DNA from: JBGSQR01 sp964509295
GTDB taxonomy: Bacteria > Desulfobacterota > Desulfuromonadia > Geobacterales > Pseudopelobacteraceae
Direction of reading: 5' to 3'
DNA: 64,000 bases
Assembly: GCA_964509295.1 (NCBI GenBank)
Contig: CAZDWS010000002.1
Location: 186,001 to 250,000, forward strand
The notes under the pieces were generated by a model that worked only from the letters and a program-made list of their open reading frames with translations, had not been told where the DNA came from and searched no databases. Made by a program: the position numbers and the translations under genes. Below, piece after piece: positions 33,727 to 42,025 of this stretch (positions within the stretch are counted from its first letter, which is position 1; every line of letters starts with the position of its first letter).

Positions 33727-34413
33727 ATGAAAAAAACAACCCTTACAATCCTTCTCCTGCTACTTGCCAGCACTACCTTTGCCGCTGAACCAGAGCCGAG
33801 TGTCTGCTACGGAACACAGGAAAAAGGGCGGATCGAAAAGGCCTGGCAACTGCCAACTTCTGGAAGCAATTTTACTGCTTATAGTCGCGTCGGAACGGCT
33901 GCCGGCCGGAATTACGTTCATAGCTCGGTATATGCGGTTGTTGTTGATGCGTACAAAGAGTTGCAGCAGAACTTTCCTCTGAAAAAGTATGTTTACGGTG
34001 AAACAGGCTGGAAAAAAGGCGGGCGATTTCGTCCGCATAAAACTCACCAAAATGGCCTCTCTGTTGACTTCTTTGTCCCTGTTGTTGATCAGGGAGGGAA
34101 CTCTGTTCCACTGCCTACAGGCCCATTGAATAAGTTAGGTTATAATATCGAGTTCACGCCGGACGGGAAATACGATATTTACAAAATAGATTTTGAAGCT
34201 ATGGCAGAACACCTGCTTGCACTGAAAAAAGCCGCTGATCAACGTGGTGTTAAAATATGGCGTGTGATCTTCGACAACGAGCTTCAAAAGCTGTTGTTCC
34301 AGACATCTAAAGGAAAAGAATTGCAGGCTCAAATGACTTTTTCAAAGAAAAAGCCTTGGGTAAGGCACGATGAACACTACCATATTGATTTTATTGTGTC
34401 TTGCCAGGAGTAG
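33727..34413 (+). CDS. MepA-like penicillin-insensitive murein endopeptidase
   Basis: A LAS-type zinc peptidase of the peptidoglycan (M74/MepA group), cleaving D-Ala-mDAP crosslinks. The 228-residue protein has a signal peptide (ending TTFAAE). Zinc-site blocks are RPHKTHQNGLSVDFFVPV (His and Asp ligands) and VRHDEHYHIDF (H-x-H). It is shorter than E. coli MepA (274). It appears to be a single-gene unit before the toxin-antitoxin cluster. Confidence 0.85.
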   Translation: MKKTTLTILLLLLASTTFAAEPEPSVCYGTQEKGRIEKAWQLPTSGSNFTAYSRVGTAAGRNYVHSSVYAVVVDAYKELQQNFPLKKYVYGETGWKKGGRFRPHKTHQNGLSVDFFVPVVDQGGNSVPLPTGPLNKLGYNIEFTPDGKYDIYKIDFEAMAEHLLALKKAADQRGVKIWRVIFDNELQKLLFQTSKGKELQAQMTFSKKKPWVRHDEHYHIDFIVSCQE

Positions 34414-34473
34414 CACACAAGGCACCAGATATAACACGTGGTTCGAAACTTCATGATCCCCGCCGCCCATTTT

Positions 34474-34749
34474 TCAGACGACCCGGATTTCTACCTTGCC
34501 GTTGACAGCTTGAGCATAACGTTTCAGCGACCTGAGACTTGGTAAAGGATGGCCGGACTCAAGTCGTGCAACAACAGACTGAGTTGTGCCCATCCGTTTT
34601 GCAACCTCGTCCTGTGTTAAGTGCGCTTTTTTTCTGGCCTCTATGAGCTGAGCAGCAAGCGCAAATTCATCTTCGAGTGCTATGTATGCTGCACGGAATT
34701 CTTCATCCTTCAAGAGATCTTTTTTTACTTCCGACATTTTCCTACCCAT
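34474..34749 (-). CDS. HigA-like antitoxin (XRE family)
   Basis: A 91-residue protein with an XRE helix-turn-helix at about 40-90 (LTQDEVAKRMGTTQSVVARL, then ESGHPLPSLRSLKRYAQAV). This antitoxin neutralises the upstream-encoded RelE/HigB-like toxin and normally represses the pair. ATG 34749 is chosen because AAGGAG precedes it; its first 8 bp overlap the toxin's end, giving translational coupling. Gene order is toxin first, as in higBA. Confidence 0.9.
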   Translation of the reverse strand: MGRKMSEVKKDLLKDEEFRAAYIALEDEFALAAQLIEARKKAHLTQDEVAKRMGTTQSVVARLESGHPLPSLRSLKRYAQAVNGKVEIRVV

Positions 34750-35077
34750 GATCAATCTCCTTCATTCGTGACAATGCCAGTGTAATTTCACCCGGCGGTG
34801 TTTTTTGAGTCTTCTTCACGAATACTCGTAGAATAACTACCCGTCTGCCAACAACCGCAACATAAAGTGCCCGAGCAATCCCGGATTTGCTTTTGCCGCG
34901 AATTTCCCAAAGCTTGTCCTGAAGATGACGAACATGAGGCATGCCCAGATTCTCAAGCCCATAGGACTCAATCAAATCTGTAATACGTACCAGACGAGCC
35001 TGGAGATCCTTGGGAATAGAAAGGAACTCTTGTTCTACCGCATCATCCAGAAATTCGACACTCCATACGTTTTTCAT
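34742..35077 (-). CDS. HigB/Gp49-like toxin of the RelE superfamily
   Basis: A ribosome-dependent mRNA endonuclease family. The 111-residue protein contains LWEIRGKSKSGIARALYVAV, GRRVVILRVFVKKTQKTPP and ALSRMKE, the Gp49/HigB signature. A strong promoter (35084-35112) ends only 6 nt before ATG 35077 with no ribosome site between, so the transcript may be leaderless. The antitoxin gene overlaps its 3' end. Confidence 0.9.
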   Translation of the reverse strand: MKNVWSVEFLDDAVEQEFLSIPKDLQARLVRITDLIESYGLENLGMPHVRHLQDKLWEIRGKSKSGIARALYVAVVGRRVVILRVFVKKTQKTPPGEITLALSRMKEIDHG

Positions 35078-35083
35078 GGATTG

Positions 35084-35112
35084 AGTATAGCAAAAAAGCG
35101 ATAATAGTCCAA
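35084..35112 (-). promoter_or_regulatory. Promoter of the higBA-like module
   Basis: On the minus strand TTGGAC (35112-35107), a 17-nt spacer and TATACT (35089-35084). The predicted start coincides with, or lies within a base or two of, the toxin ATG. Confidence 0.65.
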
Positions 35113-35161
35113 AATAATTTCACACAGAGAGGGATGGAAAAAATGAGGGAATAGTAATAAT

Positions 35162-35881
35162 TTATTGCCACTCTTCTGTCTTAAAAGAAAAAGCTTCCTC
35201 CTGTCTCATCCAGATCGCTTCTGTGGGTGAGATTGTAAGTGTCCAGGTTTGGCAGGCCGGATCCGGTTTTTTAGCAGCAAAAGTCTTTGGTGTCATTATG
35301 GCTATGCAGGCGCCGTGATCCGGATCCCTGACGGATGTATACAGAATAGCCCCGATAGCAGTTTCCCTGACTGTTTTACCAATAGATTGTGTTGCAGTAT
35401 AGTCTGTTGGATGCTGCCATGACTCGGAATTTACATTAAATGGCGGCTCTCTCAAGTCGATACATTCCGTTCTTATCCGTGCCCGAAAAGCTGTGAAGGC
35501 GCATGGTTGGAGACGGTCCAGGCCGGTGGAATCCTGAAGAAACTTCCAACGCCAATATCCTACTTCTGCAGCTGCAGTCCTGATTAATTCAGTGGCATAG
35601 AAAACCCCGGGATCTGTGATTGAACGAAATCGGGATCCGGACGGCGATCTGGTGCCGTATCTGAATGGAGTAAACAACAGATAGTTTAATTCAGCGGCCT
35701 CGGTCGGTATCGGTGGTTTACTCTCCTCCAGAATGTCTTCCAACAGCTCTTGTTCATGAAGGCTGTCAACTATTTTGGAGGTAGACACAAGGTGCTGAGC
35801 TTCTACCATCCTCCAAACTTTACCGGCATAATTTTTTGAATTAGATGACAGCTCTGCTGGCGTCCAGGTAACTAACGACAC
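35162..35881 (-). CDS. RES-domain NAD+-degrading toxin
   Basis: RES toxins (e.g. MbcT) deplete NAD+ by phosphorolysis or hydrolysis. The 239-residue protein has FRYGTRSPSGSRFRSITDPG, VFYATELIRTAAAEVGYWRW and GAILYTSVRDPDHGACIAIM, which supply the conserved Arg, Tyr/Glu and Ser positions of the family. It begins at GTG 35881, which overlaps the antitoxin gene by 41 bp in another frame. It is the second gene of an antitoxin-first pair. Confidence 0.9.
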   Translation of the reverse strand: MSLVTWTPAELSSNSKNYAGKVWRMVEAQHLVSTSKIVDSLHEQELLEDILEESKPPIPTEAAELNYLLFTPFRYGTRSPSGSRFRSITDPGVFYATELIRTAAAEVGYWRWKFLQDSTGLDRLQPCAFTAFRARIRTECIDLREPPFNVNSESWQHPTDYTATQSIGKTVRETAIGAILYTSVRDPDHGACIAIMTPKTFAAKKPDPACQTWTLTISPTEAIWMRQEEAFSFKTEEWQ

Positions 35882-36221
35882 GTACTAATCCCTCCGTAGT
35901 TTCAATCAGATCAGCAGGCTTGCGGCCGGCAAAGGCGCTATTTTCGCTTTTTAACCACTTTTTGGCATCATCCGGATTACCAACTATTGTATCCAGGGAC
36001 CGGAACATCCGGACAAATAGGACTGCGAAATCCCATTCCTTCTTGCTTTGTGTGAGATGGTAACTATGCGTATAAAGCCTGGTCACTGTCGATGGGCTGA
36101 GACCAAGGATGTGGCTGAGCTTGTTTTTTGGGATATCCAGATAAGAAGCTGTGTTGATTACAGCTTTAGACAGGACCTTGGCTTTGTTGAGTTGTTGCTC
36201 TTGGATGGCTCTATTGGGCAT
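35841..36221 (-). CDS. Xre/MbcA/ParS-type antitoxin of the RES toxin
   Basis: The 126-residue protein has an N-terminal helix-turn-helix (about 30-55: LDIPKNKLSHILGLSPSTVT) and the C-terminal toxin-binding domain (about 65-126: FVRMFRSLDTIVGNPDDAKK, then WL; SAFAGRKPADLIETTEG), standard for RES partners. It blocks the active-site entrance of the toxin and autorepresses. A dyad that could be its operator lies just upstream (36239-36256). Confidence 0.92.
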   Translation of the reverse strand: MPNRAIQEQQLNKAKVLSKAVINTASYLDIPKNKLSHILGLSPSTVTRLYTHSYHLTQSKKEWDFAVLFVRMFRSLDTIVGNPDDAKKWLKSENSAFAGRKPADLIETTEGLVRVVSYLDASRAVI

Positions 36222-36238
36222 AATATTCTCCGGTCAAA

Positions 36239-36256
36239 TATTTCTATGGAAATAAT
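36239..36256. promoter_or_regulatory. Possible operator of the RES-Xre module
   Basis: ATTTC-TATG-GAAAT inside an AT-rich stretch, 18 bp upstream of the antitoxin start. Xre antitoxins usually bind such dyads in their own promoters. Short, so weak evidence. Confidence 0.3.
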
Positions 36257-36437
36257 ATCATATTTTAATTTCTGCAGGTAGAATATTTTTTGCTTGAATC
36301 AAGATCGTTGATTCGCTTTTGATATTTAAGGGTAAAGCTCTGGATCATCGCAAAAAACAATACCGTAACATTGCATTACGGGTGGCCAACTCATTCCATC
36401 TTGCCGACCTGTGCCGTAAAATGGTACAACTCTTCCC

Positions 36438-38438
36438 ATGCTACAGTTAATCAACCTGACCAAAGAATTTTCCGGTAATCCACTTTTTACCAATATCTCC
36501 TGGCACCTGAAAAAAGGCGAGCGCGTGGCGCTGGTCGGTGAGAACGGCGCCGGCAAGTCGACCCTGATGAAGATTATTGCCGGTTTGAATGAGCCTTCTT
36601 CCGGCGATATCCAATTTGCCCGTGGTGCCCGTGCCTCCTATCTGCCGCAGGACGGTATTGTCACCAGCGGCAGTATGCTGTTTCACGAAGCCCGTTCGGC
36701 TTTTGGCGAATTGCTGGCCATGGAGGAGGAGTTGCACCACCTGGGACAGGAGCTGGAAAAGACCGACCACTCGCCGGAGGTGCATGAACAGCTGCTGCAC
36801 CGTTACGGCGATTTACAGGAACAGTTCCGCCACCGCGGCGGTTACACCATGGAGTCCCAGATCGGGACTGTGTTAAAAGGTCTCGGTTTTTCTCCGGAGG
36901 ACTGGTACCGCGACTGTGGTGAGTTCTCCGGTGGCTGGCAGATGCGCATCGCCCTGGCGCGGCTGCTGCTGCAGCGGCCTGATGTGCTGCTGCTGGACGA
37001 ACCGACCAACCATCTGGATATCGAGGCGCGCAACTGGCTGGAGGAGTATCTCTGCTCCTATCCCGGTTCCGTGATCCTGGTTTCCCATGACCGCTTCTTC
37101 ATGGATCAGGTCTGCAGCCGCATTGCCGAGGTCTGGAACCATACCATTGCGGATTACCACTGCAGCTATTCCCGCTATCTGATCCAGCGCGAAGAACGTG
37201 TTTCCGCATTGCGTGAAGCCAAGCGCATTCAGGATGAAGAGGTGGCCAAGACCGAGGATTTTATCCGCCGCTTCCGCTACCAGGCTAACAAGGCCTCACT
37301 TGTGCAGTCGCGCATCAAGCAGCTGGAAAAGGTGGAAAGGATCGTTATTCCGCCGGAGCGCAAACGGATCCGCTTTAATTTTCCCGATGCCCCCAAGAGC
37401 GGCAAGATCGTCCTGGAACTGAAGGATTTGACCAAATCCTACGGCAGCCATGCCGTGTTGAATAAAATCAACCTGGTGGTTGAAAAGGGTGAGCGTATTG
37501 CTTTGGTGGGACATAACGGGGCCGGTAAATCAACCCTGATGTCGGTGTTGGCCGGTGCGGAATTCCAGGGTGGCGAGCGGATTGTAGGACATAATGTGTC
37601 CATGGATTTCTTTGCCCAGGATCAGGCCAATGTGCTGGATTCCAGCCGCAGCGCCTGGGATGAACTTTACGCCGATGCGCCCTATGAGATGGTGCCGAAG
37701 CTGAGGGATATACTGGGGGCGTTCCTGTTTTCCGGTGATGATATCAATAAACTGGTGGGAGTTTTGTCCGGCGGTGAGCGTAACCGCCTGGCTCTGGCCA
37801 AGATGCTGCTACGCCAGTCCAATCTGCTGCTAATGGATGAACCGACCAACCACCTGGACCTGTTCAGTAAGGAAGTGCTGCTGGATGCCCTGCGTTCCTT
37901 TGACGGCACGGTTGTTTTTGTTTCCCATGACCGGCATTTTGTAAATGGCCTGGCGACCCGGATTGTGGAGGTTGAGGGTGGCGGTCTGGAAAACTATTAT
38001 GGAGACTATGAGTATTACCTGGAGAAAAAAGAAGGGCTGGAAAAACAGGGGCCGGGGACTGGGGGCTCGGGCCTTCGCCCGCAGAAGGGCTTTGGCCCGC
38101 AAGCGGGACCGGTAAAGGTTTCAGGGGCAGGAAACAGTGATGCGGTAAAGCGTGGAAGCAACATCATTGAACAGGATTTGCCAAAAGAAGAGAAAAAACG
38201 TGGGCGTGAAGAGGAAAAACAGCGCAAGCGGGAAGAACAGGCCAAACAGAAACAGTTGAGTGCAATTGAGGCTGAAATTGCCCGAACCGAGTCTGAAATA
38301 GCCACCCTGGAGGTTGAGATGGGGCAGACCGGTTTTTTTGATGACCCGGAACGGGGCAGAGTGGCAGGTGAGCGCCATGCCGAGCTGAATGCACTTCTGG
38401 AAAAGTGCTATGCCGACTGGGAAGAGCTGTCGGGATGA
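36438..38438 (+). CDS. ABC-F family ATPase
   Basis: A cytoplasmic protein of 666 residues with two ABC ATPase domains and no membrane helices. First Walker A is GENGAGKST (about 34) with signature FSGGWQMR and Walker B VLLLDEPTNHLD. The second is GHNGAGKST (about 355), LSGGERNR and LLLMDEPTNHLD. The linker includes the positively charged ABC-F helix region (RRFRYQANKASLVQSRIKQL). ABC-F proteins act on the ribosome E-site. A highly charged C-terminal coiled coil (about 575-660) resembles Uup-type DNA/RNA-binding tails. A short Gly/Pro-rich insert (about 535-560) precedes it and is unlike the rest in base composition. Confidence 0.93.
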   Translation: MLQLINLTKEFSGNPLFTNISWHLKKGERVALVGENGAGKSTLMKIIAGLNEPSSGDIQFARGARASYLPQDGIVTSGSMLFHEARSAFGELLAMEEELHHLGQELEKTDHSPEVHEQLLHRYGDLQEQFRHRGGYTMESQIGTVLKGLGFSPEDWYRDCGEFSGGWQMRIALARLLLQRPDVLLLDEPTNHLDIEARNWLEEYLCSYPGSVILVSHDRFFMDQVCSRIAEVWNHTIADYHCSYSRYLIQREERVSALREAKRIQDEEVAKTEDFIRRFRYQANKASLVQSRIKQLEKVERIVIPPERKRIRFNFPDAPKSGKIVLELKDLTKSYGSHAVLNKINLVVEKGERIALVGHNGAGKSTLMSVLAGAEFQGGERIVGHNVSMDFFAQDQANVLDSSRSAWDELYADAPYEMVPKLRDILGAFLFSGDDINKLVGVLSGGERNRLALAKMLLRQSNLLLMDEPTNHLDLFSKEVLLDALRSFDGTVVFVSHDRHFVNGLATRIVEVEGGGLENYYGDYEYYLEKKEGLEKQGPGTGGSGLRPQKGFGPQAGPVKVSGAGNSDAVKRGSNIIEQDLPKEEKKRGREEEKQRKREEQAKQKQLSAIEAEIARTESEIATLEVEMGQTGFFDDPERGRVAGERHAELNALLEKCYADWEELSG

Positions 38439-38577
38439 TCTCATAGATATCAGGATTACAGGAAAGGCCCTCTCGCATGAGACCGGTCTTTTTTATTTTG
38501 TAGTTGACTTTTATTCTAATGGTGGTAAATATTTAATCAAGACTAAATTTATCCTATTTGATCTGGGGGAAGTCATA

Positions 38578-39039
38578 ATGTCACTGGAAGGTAAAAAAGC
38601 ACCGGATTTTACACTTGAAGGGAGTGATGGCAAGAAGCATTCTCTCAAGGATTATGCAGGCAAGACAGTAATTGTTTATTTTTATCCCAAGGACAATACT
38701 CCCGGCTGCACCAAGGAAGCATGCGGTTTCAGGGACAGTATTCAGGAAATTTCCGATCTTAATGCGGTGGTGCTCGGTATAAGCAAGGACAGTATTGCAT
38801 CACACAACAGGTTTATCGAAGCATTCAAATTGCCGTTTGTTCTGCTGACCGATCCTGAAACAACCATGATGCAGGCCTATGGCGCATTTGGTGAGAAGAT
38901 TATGTGCGGCAAAAAATCAATGGGGATAATCAGGTCAACAGTTGTAATTGGTCCTGATGGGATTGTTAAGAAGCATTGGACAAAAGTTGCCAAGGCTGAA
39001 GTGCATCCCGAACAGGTTTTGAAATACATCAAAGGATAG
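38578..39039 (+). CDS. bcp: Thiol peroxidase of the Bcp/PrxQ family
   Basis: Reduces peroxides with thioredoxin as donor. The 153-residue protein has KAPDFTLEGSDGKKHSLKDY, the active-site block YFYPKDNTPGCTKEACGFRD (peroxidatic Cys in GCTKEAC, resolving Cys five residues on), and VIGPDGIVKKHW. ATG 38578 follows GGGGGAAG; longer frames from 38389 overlap the ABC-F gene and carry no RBS. Confidence 0.95.
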   Translation: MSLEGKKAPDFTLEGSDGKKHSLKDYAGKTVIVYFYPKDNTPGCTKEACGFRDSIQEISDLNAVVLGISKDSIASHNRFIEAFKLPFVLLTDPETTMMQAYGAFGEKIMCGKKSMGIIRSTVVIGPDGIVKKHWTKVAKAEVHPEQVLKYIKG

Positions 39040-39067
39040 TTGATTTACAACTAAAAAGGGGGACAAA

Positions 39068-39655
39068 ATGAAACGCTTAATCGGACTTATCGTAGCAGTA
39101 GCACTAATGGTGCCGTTTTACGCCCAGGCAGCAACCTACACTCTTGATCCGGCCCATACATCAATCGGTTTCAAGGTCAAGCATCTGATGATTACCAATG
39201 TTAAGGGAGTCTTTGAAAAATTCCAGGGCACTCTGATTCTGGATGAAAAGGATATTACCAAGTCCAAGCTGAATGCCACTATTGAGATCGCCTCAATCAA
39301 TACAAATATCGGCAAGCGTGATGACCATCTGCGCAGTGCTGATTTCTTTGATGCGGCCAAATATCCAACTATGACGTTTGAGTCTACAAAAATTGAAAAG
39401 GCCGGTGCCGACAAGTTGAAAGTAACCGGTAACCTGACAATCCGTGGCGTGACCAAGCCGGTAGTACTGAATGTGGAAGGTTTGAATCAGGAAATTAAAA
39501 CTCCACAGGGCGGCCTGAAGCGTGGCGCATCTGCAACAGGCTCAATCAACCGTCAGGACTTCGGTGTCAGCTGGAACAAGAAGTTGGATGCAGGTGGTGT
39601 GGTTGTGGCTGATGAAGTTCACATTATTATAGATGCAGAACTTGACAAGAAATAG
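39068..39655 (+). CDS. YceI-family periplasmic protein
   Basis: The 195-residue protein has a signal peptide (ending YAQAATY). The YceI lipocalin-like barrel is clear: YTLDPAHTSIGFKVKHLMIT, NVKGVFEKFQGTL, SINTNIGKRDDHLRSADFFD, NLTIRGVTKPVVL, and INRQDFGVSWN. YceI proteins bind polyprenyl chains and are often induced by acid or base stress. It follows bcp by 29 bp with RBS AAGGGGG, so the two probably share a transcript. Confidence 0.95.
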   Translation: MKRLIGLIVAVALMVPFYAQAATYTLDPAHTSIGFKVKHLMITNVKGVFEKFQGTLILDEKDITKSKLNATIEIASINTNIGKRDDHLRSADFFDAAKYPTMTFESTKIEKAGADKLKVTGNLTIRGVTKPVVLNVEGLNQEIKTPQGGLKRGASATGSINRQDFGVSWNKKLDAGGVVVADEVHIIIDAELDKK

Positions 39656-39680
39656 CCGAGTTGTCATTTGAAACAGAAAA

Positions 39681-39715
39681 AAGCCTCCCAACCTTATGGT
39701 TGCGAGGCTTTTTTT
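39681..39715. terminator. Bidirectional intrinsic terminator
   Basis: A 13-bp stem with one mismatch (AAGCCTCCCAACC / GGTTGCGAGGCTT) and a TTAT loop is followed by T5; on the other strand a T-run also follows. It separates yceI from the convergent HPRT gene. Confidence 0.85.
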
Positions 39716-39738
39716 GTTTTTAGTCTGAATTTACAAAT

Positions 39739-40290
39739 TTAAAGTCCTCTGACCGCATAAATGGCGGAAGCATTTCTCCAGTATCCCCTGAAATCAAGGC
39801 CATAGCCAAACAGAAAACGATCACCTACCTCAAGAGCCGAAAAGTCGGCACGCATACCCGGAACAACTTTTCGCAGGTGCAGTTTTTCAATCAGAACCGC
39901 CATCAGGACTTTCTCTGCTCCCTGCTGCTCGCAGTATTCCATAATTGCGGCCAAAGTGATGCCCTCGTCAAGAATATCATCAAGCAACAATACGGTTCTA
40001 CCGCGTAAATCCTGCTGTGGTTTGACAATCCAGTTAAGTTCAGCACCGCTTGTTTCGTGGCCGTAACGTGTGGCATGAATATAACCTACTTCCATGGGAA
40101 ACTGCAGCTTGGTCAACAACTGTCCGGCAAAGATCATTCCACCGTTCATGATGGTTAATACCACCGGATTTGACTTGCTTAACTGGGCTGTTATCTCTTT
40201 ACCCATTTGGGTTATGGCAGCCAGTACTTCGGCTTCTTCGACCAGCAGGTCCGCATTCTGTTTAATATTGTTGGCTTCATCGACGGTCAT
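39739..40290 (-). CDS. Hypoxanthine phosphoribosyltransferase-like protein
   Basis: Purine salvage: transfers phosphoribose from PRPP to hypoxanthine or guanine. The 183-residue protein carries the PRPP motif VLLLDDILDEGITLAAIMEY, preceded by VVLTIMNGGMIFAGQLL and followed by KVVPGMRADFSALEVGDRFL and GYGLDFRGYWRN, typical of the HPRT fold. RBS AAAGGAG precedes the ATG. Its start overlaps the prmC stop by 4 nt (ATGA), so the two are coupled. Substrate specificity is by family. Confidence 0.88.
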   Translation of the reverse strand: MTVDEANNIKQNADLLVEEAEVLAAITQMGKEITAQLSKSNPVVLTIMNGGMIFAGQLLTKLQFPMEVGYIHATRYGHETSGAELNWIVKPQQDLRGRTVLLLDDILDEGITLAAIMEYCEQQGAEKVLMAVLIEKLHLRKVVPGMRADFSALEVGDRFLFGYGLDFRGYWRNASAIYAVRGL

Positions 40291-41150
40291 ATGGTCTCCT
40301 TTTTTTTGGCCCCGACAACTCTTTCTATCCGGGCATTGTCATATATTGTAATCGGGAATTCGTAGCTGCCGATATTTTGAAAGATCGTTGCGACGTCAGC
40401 GGCCTGCCCGATGCCCAGTTCAACCAGCAGCCATCCATGCGGATTCAGGGATTCGATCGCAGCTGGAACTAATTTGCGGTAGAAATCAAGTCCATCCAGT
40501 CCGCCATCCAGCGCCCCATAAGGGTCGCCACTGCGGACTTCCGGTTCCAGTTTATCTATATCAGCTGTGGGGATATAGGGCGGATTGGATACTATCAGGT
40601 CAAAACACTGCCCGTTGACCGGCTCCAGCAGAGAGCCCTGTAAAAAACGGATTTTGACGCAGTTGCGCACGGCATTACGTTCGGCAACTGCCAGGGCCGC
40701 TGCTGAAATATCTACTGCAGTTACTTTCGCTTTTGGCAGGCTGCGCGCAAGTGCAATGGCGATGCAACCGCTGCCGGTGCCGATGTCCAGTACGCTGGTC
40801 GCTTCCGGCATGCGTGCCAGTGCTTCGTTGACCAGTATTTCTGTATCGTAGCGGGGAATGAGTACGTCAGGTGATACTTCAAAATCCATTCCGTAAAATT
40901 CCTGAGTGCCCAAAATATGCTGAAGCGGTTCGCGCCTGGCTCTTCTGGAAACCATACTGCGGAATGTGGCCAGTTCCTGATCATTGAGTGGACGGTCAAA
41001 GTTCATATACAGTCCGACCCGGTCCAGTCTGGCGGCAGCGCAGAGCATCCATTCAGCCTCAAGCCGTGAATTTTCAATACCCTTAGCGGACAGGTAGTCT
41101 CTGGTCCAGGCCAGTATTTTAAGTGGTGTCCAAATTTCCTGTTCTGACAT
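40287..41150 (-). CDS. prmC: Release factor glutamine N5-methyltransferase
   Basis: Methylates the GGQ glutamine of peptide release factors. The 287-residue protein has an N-terminal helical domain (about 1-80: TRDYLSAKGIENSRLEAEWM), then a class I SAM methyltransferase domain with VLDIGTGSGCIAIALA and the hallmark LIVSNPPYIP. RBS GGAG precedes ATG 41150. It is coupled to the HPRT gene downstream. Confidence 0.95.
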   Translation of the reverse strand: MSEQEIWTPLKILAWTRDYLSAKGIENSRLEAEWMLCAAARLDRVGLYMNFDRPLNDQELATFRSMVSRRARREPLQHILGTQEFYGMDFEVSPDVLIPRYDTEILVNEALARMPEATSVLDIGTGSGCIAIALARSLPKAKVTAVDISAAALAVAERNAVRNCVKIRFLQGSLLEPVNGQCFDLIVSNPPYIPTADIDKLEPEVRSGDPYGALDGGLDGLDFYRKLVPAAIESLNPHGWLLVELGIGQAADVATIFQNIGSYEFPITIYDNARIERVVGAKKKETI

Positions 41151-41350
41151 AAAACTGACTCCAAGTTTGCGGTACAGAAAATATTTGTCATTATGCCGTT
41201 CATTTATAGTGAAAACAAGGACATTAAAACCCGATTGTTGCTGCGGCCTGCCTGCTCACAAAAAAGTTTCGATTTTAAGAACTCTGTGATAAATTTATTC
41301 GTTATTTAAATTCATACTTAGACTAGCAGAAAATCCATAGGAGGTTTTAT

Positions 41351-41866
41351 ATGTCAGAGCAGAATCCGCAGGTATTGATCGAAACATCGATGGGTGACAT
41401 CAAGATTGAGCTTTTTAAAGAGAAGGCACCTATCACAGTTAAAAACTTCCTGAACTACGTCAAGGACGGTTTTTATGACGGCCTGATTTTTCACCGTGTT
41501 ATCAAAGACTTCATGGTGCAGGGCGGCGGCATGAGCGAGGCCCTTGAGCAGAAAAAACCCAAGTTCGCCATCAAGAACGAGGCTACTAACGGCCTGTCCA
41601 ATACACGCGGTACACTGGCCATGGCCAGAACTGCTGTTGTTGACTCTGCTACGTCACAGTTTTTCATCAACACAGTTGACAATCTGTTCCTCAACCATGC
41701 CGGCAAACAGCCTGACCGTTATGGCTACTGCGTTTTCGGCCAGGTGATTGACGGTATGGATGTGGTTGACCAGATTCGCGTTGTAAAAACCGGTACCAAG
41801 AACGGCCACAGCGATGTGCCTGTTGAGCCTGTATTCATCAAGTCAGCAAAGTTGATTGAAGCGTAA
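41351..41866 (+). CDS. Cytoplasmic cyclophilin-type peptidyl-prolyl isomerase
   Basis: The 171-residue protein without signal peptide has a PpiB-type cyclophilin domain: MGDIKIELFKEKAPITVKNF, GLIFHRVIKDFMVQGGGM (catalytic Arg), NEATNGLSNTRGTLAMAR, and SATSQFFINTVDN. Compare the exported paralogue at 48943. RBS AGGAGG precedes the ATG. Single gene with a strong terminator. Confidence 0.95.
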   Translation: MSEQNPQVLIETSMGDIKIELFKEKAPITVKNFLNYVKDGFYDGLIFHRVIKDFMVQGGGMSEALEQKKPKFAIKNEATNGLSNTRGTLAMARTAVVDSATSQFFINTVDNLFLNHAGKQPDRYGYCVFGQVIDGMDVVDQIRVVKTGTKNGHSDVPVEPVFIKSAKLIEA

Positions 41867-41888
41867 TTCAATTTTGCATTTTTAGAAT

Positions 41889-41926
41889 AAAAGCCCCGCT
41901 TCCGTTTATTGGAAGCGGGGCTTTTA
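41889..41926 (+). terminator. Intrinsic terminator
   Basis: A perfect 15-bp stem (AAAAGCCCCGCTTCC / GGAAGCGGGGCTTTT) with a 7-nt loop and trailing TATT. Confidence 0.9.
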
Positions 41927-42025
41927 TTCATAATCAAATGGGACAAAAAAAGTCCTGTTATTGTTTATTGTTCTCATGATATAATTTTTCGATAAATTAA
42001 TATTCAACCTGAAAGGAGTTCATCA

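Noticed and set aside
34474..36221. A defence island or prophage remnant around the toxin-antitoxin genes
   Set aside because: No restriction, CRISPR, integrase, capsid or tail gene is present, and the flanking genes are ordinary chromosomal ones.
38439..38515. A terminator after the ABC-F gene
   Set aside because: TCTC-GCAT-GAGA and the later TCTTTTTT are present, but the stem is short, interrupted by unpaired C residues and not directly joined to the T-run.
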